A DNA stretch of 47,157 bases, from contig CAYQTO010000010.1 of NCBI GenBank assembly GCA_964420455.1, positions 1 to 47,157 on the forward strand. The letters are read 5' to 3'. The position numbers and the translations under genes were made by a program. Shown in pieces: positions 1 to 6,727 of this stretch (the first letter of the stretch is position 1; each line of letters opens with the position of its first letter). The notes under the pieces are model-generated. The model was not told where the DNA came from and did not search any database. It was given only the letters and a program-made list of their open reading frames with translations. The DNA is from CAYQTO01 sp964420455 (lineage in GTDB: Bacteria; Sumerlaeota; Sumerlaeia; SLMS01).

Positions 1-1
1 G

Positions 2-250
2 GCGGTCTTCCTCAGCACGCGGCTGCTTGTCCTATCGCAGTACTACGAGCATGCCCCGGGCGACGAGGGGGCCCGCATCGTCGGTGACATCGCTCCCCCG
101 CCGGTGGAGAAGTCGGCGCTCAAGGACGACCCCCGCTTCATGAAAGTCGTCCAGCAAGTGCTCCATGTCGGCTTCGACCGGGAGCATCTGCAGCCCGAAT
201 CCGAATTCGTCTATACACATCCCGACGCGTGCCAGGAAGTCGCACCATGA
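2..250 (+). CDS. 3' end of an unidentified protein (partial)
   Basis: An open frame runs from the window edge to a TGA at 248-250, giving the last 82 residues of a protein whose start lies outside the window. The piece begins AVFLSTRLLVLSQYY and ends DACQEVAP. It is moderately acidic, with no transmembrane segment or motif I recognise. Its stop overlaps the ATG of the next gene in an ATGA arrangement (247-250), so the two are probably co-translated and functionally linked to the AAA+ ATPase. It contains one copy of the in-frame Val-Tyr-Thr octamer (209-216) found elsewhere in the window. Codon use looks like that of its neighbours, which supports it being real. I cannot assign a function. Confidence 0.7.
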   Translation, partial: AVFLSTRLLVLSQYYEHAPGDEGARIVGDIAPPPVEKSALKDDPRFMKVVQQVLHVGFDREHLQPESEFVYTHPDACQEVAP

Positions 251-2067
251 ACCGCCCCGAGACCAAGGACTTCAAGGACATCCCCGAGGAGCACCTCGCC
301 CCCTTCTTCAGGGAAATCGCCGCCCGCTTTCTCTCCCGCCAGAACAATGTCTTCCTCGTCAGCGGCAACGTGAACGACCTCATCGACGGCCTCGGCGTCC
401 TGTGCTCCTACGACGACAAGGACTCCCACGGCCGCTACGGCTACCTCGACGCGTATCTCTCCACCCGCCTCACCACCCGCGAGCGGTTCGTCATCACCTA
501 CAACATCGCCCGGGGCATCAACTTCTCCAGCAACCTCGCCTACAACGACCTGCGCACCTTCTACTCCCGCCACGACGCCGCGGGAACCCTCGACGACCCC
601 TCCGAGCAGAAAAAGCGCGCCCTCAAGTTCGACCGCTCCGTCGTCGAATCCCAGGCCTACAGCTTCCTCACCCTGCGCTTCCTCGAGGAACTGTGCCGCC
701 TCACGCGCCTCTACCGCTCCGCCAGCCCCGGCAGCCTCACCATCATCATCAAGCACGCCGAGACGCTCCTCCCCGACTCGCCACTGGCCCACATGTCCGA
801 CATCGACCGCCAGAAGCTGACCCTCCTGCGCGAGTGGTTCACCGAGCCCGACTTCATCTCCTCCAACGAGCAGGTCCTCCTCGTGAGCGACACCGCGGCG
901 GCCATGCACGCGGATATACGCGGCCTCGCGCAAATGGCCCAGATCGTCGTCCCCCGCCCCGACGCCGGAGACCGTCGCCAGTTCATCCGGTGGATGCACG
1001 CGCGGACCGGCCGCGAGATCAACCTCCGCCGCTCGCAGAAGGAATTCGCCGAGCTCACCGCCGGCATGACCCTCCTCACGCTCCAGAACCTCTTCCTCCA
1101 GGCCCGCCATCAGGACGGCGAGCTCGACGAGAAGGACGTCCTTGCGGCCCTCAACCGACTGCTCGTGTCGGAGTTGGGCGACAAGATCGAGATGGTCCGC
1201 CCCGGCCATACGATGAAGGACGTCATCGGTGCCAGCGCCCTGAAGGAGGAGCTCGAGCGCCTGCGTCGGCTCCTCGCCATGCGCGACCCCAAGGTCGCCC
1301 CCGTCGGCATCCTCGTGCCGGGCCCCAACGGCGTCGGCAAAACGTATATCTTCGATGCATGGTCCGCCGAGTGCGACCGCCTCGTCATCGTCCTCAAGAA
1401 CCTCCGCAGCATGTACTTCGGCCAGACCGACCAGATCTTCGAGAAGCTCCGCAACGTCCTCGAGTCCCTCGGCAACGTCATCATCTTCATCGACGAGGCG
1501 GACACGGTTTTTTCGAAGCCGGGGGCGAACACCCACGAGACGGAGGCCCGCCTGTTCGGCAACCTGATCCGCATGATGGGCGACCCGCGCAACCGCGGCC
1601 GCATCGTCTGGCTGCTGCTGACGGCCCGGCCGGACAACCTCGCGCCGGACCTCAAGCGCTCCGGCCGCGCCGGCCTCCACCTGCCCGTCTTCGACCCGGA
1701 GGGCGACGACCGACGCTCCTACATCGACATGATCCTCCAGCGCGCCGGCTACGACCCGAAGAACCTCTCCCCCGAACAGCGCGAGCACCTCGAGAACGCC
1801 ACCGCCGAGCTCTCCCCCGCCGACTTCAACGAGGTCCTCGTGGAACTCCGCGCCGAAAAGGCCCTGCGGGGCGACCTCGCCTTCGAGCAGGTCGTGGCCA
1901 CCCTGTCCAACATCATGCCCGGCCAGATCGCCGCCCAGCGCCGCGTGCAGATTCTCAACGCCTTCCTCGAATGTTCGCGGCGCTCCCTTCTCCCGGAAAG
2001 CATGAAGACGCTCAACCGCGCGGAGGCGGAGCGCGAGCTCGAGGAACTCAGGATCCGCCTCGGCTGA
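247..2067 (+). CDS. AAA+ ATPase, possibly with a degenerate N-terminal domain
   Basis: This 606-residue soluble protein has a complete AAA+ module in its C-terminal half. It shows Walker A GPNGVGKT near residue 359, Walker B IIFIDEAD near 412-418 (Asp416, Glu417), a sensor-1-like LLLTARPDN near 456, and a basic KRSGRAG stretch near 470 that resembles an arginine-finger region. The first 330 residues have no P-loop; their NNVFLVSGNVNDL start resembles a beta-strand core, so they may be a degenerate partner domain or an adaptor. ATG 247 was chosen over an upstream in-frame GTG (229) because it overlaps the previous stop as ATGA. There is no signal peptide, so it acts in the cytoplasm. It converges on the SBP-OmpA operon. 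Family knowledge says such ATPases remodel proteins; the actual substrate is unknown. Confidence 0.85.
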   Translation: MNRPETKDFKDIPEEHLAPFFREIAARFLSRQNNVFLVSGNVNDLIDGLGVLCSYDDKDSHGRYGYLDAYLSTRLTTRERFVITYNIARGINFSSNLAYNDLRTFYSRHDAAGTLDDPSEQKKRALKFDRSVVESQAYSFLTLRFLEELCRLTRLYRSASPGSLTIIIKHAETLLPDSPLAHMSDIDRQKLTLLREWFTEPDFISSNEQVLLVSDTAAAMHADIRGLAQMAQIVVPRPDAGDRRQFIRWMHARTGREINLRRSQKEFAELTAGMTLLTLQNLFLQARHQDGELDEKDVLAALNRLLVSELGDKIEMVRPGHTMKDVIGASALKEELERLRRLLAMRDPKVAPVGILVPGPNGVGKTYIFDAWSAECDRLVIVLKNLRSMYFGQTDQIFEKLRNVLESLGNVIIFIDEADTVFSKPGANTHETEARLFGNLIRMMGDPRNRGRIVWLLLTARPDNLAPDLKRSGRAGLHLPVFDPEGDDRRSYIDMILQRAGYDPKNLSPEQREHLENATAELSPADFNEVLVELRAEKALRGDLAFEQVVATLSNIMPGQIAAQRRVQILNAFLECSRRSLLPESMKTLNRAEAERELEELRIRLG

Positions 2068-2072
2068 AGGGC

Positions 2073-2088
2073 GTCTATAAAGATAGAC
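2073..2088. repeat. Small perfect inverted repeat between convergent genes
   Basis: The sequence GTCTAT-AAAG-ATAGAC is a perfect 6-bp stem with a 4-base loop, located 6 bp after the AAA+ stop and inside the 83-bp gap before the convergent stop at 2151. It could be a weak terminator, but there is no run of Ts on either strand. The arms share the GTCTAT core of the Val-Tyr-Thr octamer described in the findings, here outside a gene. Confidence 0.35.
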
Positions 2089-2150
2089 CTCCGAACCGGG
2101 CGACTCCTCCCCGATTTATCCCATCCCTCCGGCGAAACCTGTTGGAAGAT

Positions 2151-2960
2151 TCATAGCGCCCTATCGTGGCCGTTGCCCGTGCTGGCAGCGCGGTGGACGT
2201 CGCTGGCCGGCCGGGTCTCGTCGCGAAGCTTCTGGTACGCGGTCCGGGCAATCTCGAGCGAGCGCTCGAGCTCCTCAAGGTCCCGCGCCGTCCGCTCGAT
2301 CTCCACGTCCGCCAGCTTCGGCACCTCCACCCCCACCCGCTCCATCCCGGCGATGATCTGGCGCAGGTGGCCGATCATTTTGCCGCGCTGGTCACGAAGT
2401 TCCGCGATCTTTCTCTGGAAGGCGGCGTCCCGCTCCGCCGCCGAGTCCAGCAGGTTCGACAGGCGCTTCTGGAGGTACGCCAGCCGGTTGAACAACGTCG
2501 TCGCGTTCTCGTAGTTCTGCTCCACCAGCGGGAGGAAATGCGCGCGCTGGACCTCCGAGATTCCCTCCTGGCCGAGGGCCACGGTCACCTCGCGGTACAT
2601 CAGCTCGAGATCGTCATGGATCGCCACAATGTCGTTGGTGCCCGGGGTGTTGAGGAGCTCGCGGCGCAGTTCGAGCTTCGTGAGGTTCTCCTCCTCGTCC
2701 GCCTCGCGCTCCCACTTGGAAAGGATGCGGTCGCGGATGCCGGGGCCGTTGAAGAGCAGGTTGTAGGTGGCGCCGATGAGCGAGAGCGCGAGGCCGGCGG
2801 TGATCGCGCCCACCGAGTAGAGGGACGGATCGAACGCGAAGGTCCAGACCGCACCGAGGAAGCTCGCTCCGAGGGGAAACAGCGTCAGCGGGTGCTGGGC
2901 GATCTCGAGGAGGATCGCCGTGCGGAGCTGGGAAAGGTTTCGGTGGCGTGCCGGTTTCAT
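2151..2960 (-). CDS. Two-TM membrane protein with long cytoplasmic coiled coil
   Basis: This 269-residue protein of unknown family has two hydrophobic segments near residues 23-45 and 48-70, followed by about 190 mostly helical, charged residues. These are rich in Glu, Arg and Leu and probably form coiled coils (for example the AYLQKRLSNLL and DLEELERSLEIA regions). The start is supported by a good ribosome-binding site (AAGGGGG) upstream. It is the last gene of a minus-strand operon, 57 bp after the SBP-OmpA fusion. The layout, membrane anchor plus cytoplasmic helices, loosely recalls XpaC-type proteins that accompany TelA, but I see no decisive motif and do not assign it. It could link the periplasmic OmpA fusions to a cytoplasmic partner such as the nearby AAA+ ATPase; this is inference only. 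Confidence 0.8.
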   Translation of the reverse strand: MKPARHRNLSQLRTAILLEIAQHPLTLFPLGASFLGAVWTFAFDPSLYSVGAITAGLALSLIGATYNLLFNGPGIRDRILSKWEREADEEENLTKLELRRELLNTPGTNDIVAIHDDLELMYREVTVALGQEGISEVQRAHFLPLVEQNYENATTLFNRLAYLQKRLSNLLDSAAERDAAFQRKIAELRDQRGKMIGHLRQIIAGMERVGVEVPKLADVEIERTARDLEELERSLEIARTAYQKLRDETRPASDVHRAASTGNGHDRAL

Positions 2961-3017
2961 CGATGCCCCCTTGGGGGTGCTGCGGGGCCGGGGGGTGGCG
3001 CTTCGAAAATCGGCGTA

Positions 3018-4598
3018 CTAGAGGGTCGGGTCCTCCACAAGCAACAATTCAACCCGAGGCTGGCGCCCCATCCACCGGCGGTGGGATTCGCCCTCCTCCT
3101 GCTCGAGCGGCATGGTGCCGCCAACGCCCTCGACGCGCATGCGGGCCGCCGTGATGTCGTGGGTTCGCGCGAGGTAGTTGGCCACCGCACGGGCGCGGTC
3201 GCGGCTCAACGCCTGGTTCGCCTGCTCGTCCCCCTCGGGCTTGGTGTGGCCCCGCACCAGTAACCGGAACGTGGGGTAATGCTCGAGGTCCTGGACGATC
3301 CGGTCGATCGAGTGCTTGCCCTCGAGGGTGAGCAGCGAGGTCCCGCTCTGGAAGTAGATGGGGCGCACCTTGAGCCGCCCCAGCACCGGCAGCTCTGCCC
3401 ACTGGGCATCGGAAAGCTCGCGGAAGACAATCCCGGCGGCCGCCGCCGCGCCGTCGGCCGCGCCCGCCGTCTGGAACACGCCCGATGTCACCCGCGACCC
3501 CCCACCACCGGTATAGACGTCCTGGATGAACGAGCTGTTGATGATCCGCCGGGGCGACCCCCCCAGCGGGTCGTCGCCGAACGCCCCCGTCTCCACCAGA
3601 ATGTCGATGTTCGATCGCACGGAGGACACCAGCTGCTCGCGCGCGAATTCGCCCGCCCCCAGTCCGAACCACCGCGTTGCGTTCTGCGTGAGGGAGACGA
3701 AGTTGATCCCGCCGAGAATGCGCTCGGCGGTTGTCCTGTCGGTGTCCGTGTCTTCGGCGATGAGGTCGATGAAGCCGCTTGGATCCGCCTGGTAGGTGCG
3801 CAGGGCGGAGAAGTAGCTCTCGGTGAAGGTGCGGACGAGGTCCGGCTTGTCGACGACGAGCTGGCGACTGGCGACGCAGACATCGACGATGAGGCCGGCG
3901 GTCTGGTCGGTTCCGATGAGGCGCCGGAAGCGCTGGTCGGCGGCGGCGGTGGAGAGTTCCGGCTCCCAGAGGACCGCCGCGTCGACCTCGCCCCCGCGGA
4001 GGAGCCGGAGCGCGCCGGTGGACCCGTCCGCCTCGACCCGCCAGGTACCGGCGGGCTTCAGCGGCGCCAGGTCGAAGTGGGCCGCCACGCTGCGGAGGAA
4101 GAACTCGCTGGGGCTGGCGGGCGTCAGCGCAATGCGCACCCCCGGCCGCGCCAGATCCGCGATCGAGGCAACCTCCTCCCCCGCCACGATCCCGTCGCCC
4201 CCCTTCGATTCGTCCACCACGAAGATCACCACGCCGGGGTAGTCGTGCTCCCGCGCATTCAGCAGGTACGCGTCGAGCGTCGTCACGATCATGTCGTACT
4301 CGCCGGCGGCGAGCTTCGCCATGCGGTCCGCGTAGTCCGCGTTGTCGTCCGTATAGTCGAGGCCGATGCCGCGGGACTCGAGCCCCTCGCGGAAGAGGGG
4401 GCTTCGGAAGACCGAGTAGCCGGCCCAGCCGTCGCCCGCCAGCCGCACCCGTTCCGTCAGGTTGGGCGCGTCCGACGACAGCGTGGTCAGCCGCTCCCGG
4501 GTGCGCTCGCGCAGCATCCCCAGGATGATCGCCGACGCGGCGATCGCCAGACCGGCGATCACCACCACGATGGCAAAGAAGATCGTGACCTTTTTCAT
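3018..4598 (-). CDS. Membrane-anchored substrate-binding protein fused to OmpA-like domain (copy 1)
   Basis: This 526-residue protein starts with one hydrophobic segment (residues 5-28, no obvious cleavage site, so probably an anchor). A periplasmic substrate-binding domain of the NMT1/SsuA/TauA type follows at about 50-330: early GDGWAGYSVF, then LAAGEYDMIVTT, DLARPGVRIALTPASPSEFF and GGEVDAAVLWEPE, all typical of this fold. From residue 411 an OmpA C-terminal domain is seen, with the RGHTKPEGD and NQALSRDRARAV signatures. The family's diaminopimelate-binding Asp after GHT is Lys453 here, so peptidoglycan binding may be altered. It lies 39 bp downstream of a similar fusion and upstream of a coiled-coil membrane protein. 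No ABC permease or ATPase is adjacent, which suggests sensing rather than import. Confidence 0.85.
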   Translation of the reverse strand: MKKVTIFFAIVVVIAGLAIAASAIILGMLRERTRERLTTLSSDAPNLTERVRLAGDGWAGYSVFRSPLFREGLESRGIGLDYTDDNADYADRMAKLAAGEYDMIVTTLDAYLLNAREHDYPGVVIFVVDESKGGDGIVAGEEVASIADLARPGVRIALTPASPSEFFLRSVAAHFDLAPLKPAGTWRVEADGSTGALRLLRGGEVDAAVLWEPELSTAAADQRFRRLIGTDQTAGLIVDVCVASRQLVVDKPDLVRTFTESYFSALRTYQADPSGFIDLIAEDTDTDRTTAERILGGINFVSLTQNATRWFGLGAGEFAREQLVSSVRSNIDILVETGAFGDDPLGGSPRRIINSSFIQDVYTGGGGSRVTSGVFQTAGAADGAAAAAGIVFRELSDAQWAELPVLGRLKVRPIYFQSGTSLLTLEGKHSIDRIVQDLEHYPTFRLLVRGHTKPEGDEQANQALSRDRARAVANYLARTHDITAARMRVEGVGGTMPLEQEEGESHRRWMGRQPRVELLLVEDPTL

Positions 4599-4637
4599 GG
4601 TTGATCAACGGCTCCGTGGAGACGTCCCGGACGCGCG

Positions 4638-6320
4638 TCAGAACGCAACCGCGTCGAGCTCGCCCTCAATGTTGATGATGCGGAACTGGACGCGGCGGTT
4701 GGCGGCCATCTCCTCGCGGCTGGTGGGGACCGCCACCGCCGGGTCGTCATACCCGCGGCCTGTCGTGATGAACTGGGTCTCGTTGACGGGGATGTCGCGG
4801 CTCTCCGCGTAGCGCATCAGCGACGTCTTGACGGCGTTCGAGCGCTGCTCCGAGAGCACCTTCCCCGCCTGTCGCTGGCGCTGGAGTACCTGCTCCGTCG
4901 GGTTGTTCTGCATCAGCTGGTTCAGCCGGGTCGGGTCCGTGTGGCCGACGATCTCCAGCAGGGCCCCGCCGTAGGTCGACGCCAGCTCGAGCGCCCGCTG
5001 GAACTGGTCGCCGTATTTTGCCGCGTCGAACTCCTTCTCGTTCGGGTCGAAGAAGATCTCGAACTCGAAGAGGATGCCGCTGTCGGTCACTTCCTGGGCG
5101 GCCTTGGCGGCCTCGTCCGGGCGGAACTGGACCGTGGGCGCTGCGGCGATCGCTGCACCCATCGCCCCGTAGTCCCAACCCGCCTGCGCCAGCGTCTGCT
5201 GCGCCGTCACGAAGCCCTGCGTCACCAGCCATTCCTGGTTGCGGCGCACCACCGGCTCGAAACCCACCAGGTTTCCCGCCTTGCCAAAGAACTCCGCGTT
5301 GCCACCCGAACGCACCAGCGTACAGTCCGCCATCAGGCCCTCCATGTCGGCGGTCGCCTCCGGGTCATCGAGCAGCGCGTCGGCCCCCGCCCGCATGAAG
5401 GCCATGTAGTCATCCGTTCCGGACTGGTCGAGCAGGTCCGCGACCTCGCTCTGGGCCTCGAAGTGGGCCCGAGTGAACCGCTCGACCCAGTCGCGGTTCG
5501 CCTCGAAGAAGTCCGACCGGACTGCATACACGTCGGCGATGACCCGCGACGCCGACTTCGTCGAGAGCAGCACCCGCGCGCCCTCCACAGAGTCCTCCGC
5601 ACCGGTCCCCACGGTCATGTTCGACGTCAGCGCCGCCGCGTCCGGGCTGATGCAGAAGATCGCGTCGATCGTTGGATCCACCCGCATGATCGAGGCGGGA
5701 TCGTTCGGCTCGCCGTCGAGATCGAACAGCTCCTCGCACCACCTGATCGTCACGTCGCCCCACGACAGCCCCGCGTCGCGAAGGATCTGGTCCATGTACT
5801 CCACGTGGGGGCCGTACTGCTGGATGAGAATCGTCTTGCCGCGCAGGTCCCGGGGGCTGCGGACGCCCTCGCGCACCACCAGACAGTCGCCACCGGTTGA
5901 CCAGGTCAGTTGCAGGAAGACCACCGGCCGCGTGCGCGGGTCCGCGTTCAGCACCTCCGAGTACGTATTGATCATCCCCATGGTACCCCGGAGAAACGGC
6001 GTGCGTCCCTCGAGGTAGTTGCGCACCTGGGCGACGAAGTCGTCCTCCTTCTCGAGACGGATATCGAGCCCCGCCCCGCCAAAGAGCGAATCGGGCGAGG
6101 TCGTCATCCCCCCGTTGCCGTGGAGCGTCGCCGCATCGCCGCCCCAGGTGATCATCGGGACCATAACCTGGCCGGTGGCCGCCGGAGCGTCGGCGACACG
6201 GACCCCCTGGACCTTGGCGCTGGCAGGCTTCGCCGGTTCCACAAACTCGACCGCCGGGGCCGGCCCGGCCCCCAACCCCGTCAAGACCAACACGGCCACC
6301 ATCCATCGCAGTGCGTTCAT
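4638..6320 (-). CDS. Secreted substrate-binding protein fused to OmpA-like domain (copy 2)
   Basis: This 560-residue exported protein has a classical signal peptide ending near ...GLGAGPAPA-VEF. A substrate-binding domain of the NMT1/SsuA type covers roughly residues 40-400 (ITWGGDAATLHGNGG, LRGKTILIQQYGPHVEYM, DAIFCISPDAAAL). An OmpA C-terminal domain starts near 419 and keeps the GHTD motif (Asp462), LSEQRSNAVKTSL and NRRVQFRI, so peptidoglycan binding is plausible. ATG 6320 is preferred over an upstream TTG (6326) because AGGAGG sits 8 bases before it and only 2 before the TTG. It is the first gene of the three-gene operon. Fusion of a solute-binding fold to a wall anchor, in two tandem versions, suggests a periplasmic receptor fixed to peptidoglycan. 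The ligand cannot be read from sequence. Confidence 0.87.
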   Translation of the reverse strand: MNALRWMVAVLVLTGLGAGPAPAVEFVEPAKPASAKVQGVRVADAPAATGQVMVPMITWGGDAATLHGNGGMTTSPDSLFGGAGLDIRLEKEDDFVAQVRNYLEGRTPFLRGTMGMINTYSEVLNADPRTRPVVFLQLTWSTGGDCLVVREGVRSPRDLRGKTILIQQYGPHVEYMDQILRDAGLSWGDVTIRWCEELFDLDGEPNDPASIMRVDPTIDAIFCISPDAAALTSNMTVGTGAEDSVEGARVLLSTKSASRVIADVYAVRSDFFEANRDWVERFTRAHFEAQSEVADLLDQSGTDDYMAFMRAGADALLDDPEATADMEGLMADCTLVRSGGNAEFFGKAGNLVGFEPVVRRNQEWLVTQGFVTAQQTLAQAGWDYGAMGAAIAAAPTVQFRPDEAAKAAQEVTDSGILFEFEIFFDPNEKEFDAAKYGDQFQRALELASTYGGALLEIVGHTDPTRLNQLMQNNPTEQVLQRQRQAGKVLSEQRSNAVKTSLMRYAESRDIPVNETQFITTGRGYDDPAVAVPTSREEMAANRRVQFRIINIEGELDAVAF

Positions 6321-6503
6321 CGGCAATTCCTCCTGTGGTGTGCTGCTGTACGGCCTGCTCCCCGCCCGTATTCAGGAATGCCGAAAGAAAACGCGCGGCA
6401 TGGGGACGTGGGCGGCTTGGAGAGCGGGTATTTGGCGGAGAAAGGCGGGGGGCCGCAAGGGAAGCAGGGGGGGGCGAGGGGGAAGGGCGGAGCGCTTCAA
6501 TTG

Positions 6504-6517
6504 TGGTAACGTTTACA
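6504..6517. promoter_or_regulatory. LacI-family (cre-like) operator palindrome
   Basis: Read on the minus strand, these 14 bases are TGTAAACGTTACCA, a full match to the cre/LacI-family consensus TGWAARCGYTWNCW. Longer arms CTTCAATTGT (6495-6504) and ACAATTCAAG (6515-6524) are also nearly inverted (9 of 10). It lies in the roughly 400-bp gap between the divergent SBP-OmpA operon and the secreted 878-residue protein, the most AT-rich part of the region, and upstream of the plus-strand promoter at 6577. No LacI-type regulator gene is in the window. Confidence 0.5.
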
Positions 6518-6576
6518 ATTCAAGAAAAGTGACTCGTGGACGATGTGACGAGAAAAAATCGCTTGATAACGGGCAG

Positions 6577-6604
6577 TTGGACCGGTCACAAAACCTGATA
6601 TGCT
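6577..6604 (+). promoter_or_regulatory. Sigma-70-like promoter for the 878-residue secreted protein
   Basis: TTGGAC (6577-6582) and TATGCT (6599-6604) are separated by 16 bp in an AT-rich stretch. This implies a leader of about 115 nt before the ATG at 6728. The same pattern (TTGACC, 16 bp, TATGTT, also preceded by AACCTG) is found before the monooxygenase at 18972. The rest of 6321-6727 holds no gene; its 6400-6490 part is a G-rich, low-complexity stretch. Confidence 0.5.
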
Positions 6605-6727
6605 TAACACAGCGCCGAAGGGTCGCCGTGATATCGCTCCAAGCGATCGCCCCTCCCTCTCCGAGTCACTGTGTCAGCTATCCCTGTCCAAGGACAGACA
6701 TCCCCCCCTCTCCACAAGGAGGCACGA

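Noticed and set aside
6400..6490. A repeat array or CRISPR in the G-rich stretch before the operator
   Set aside because: It is only low-complexity purine-rich sequence with no regular spacing.
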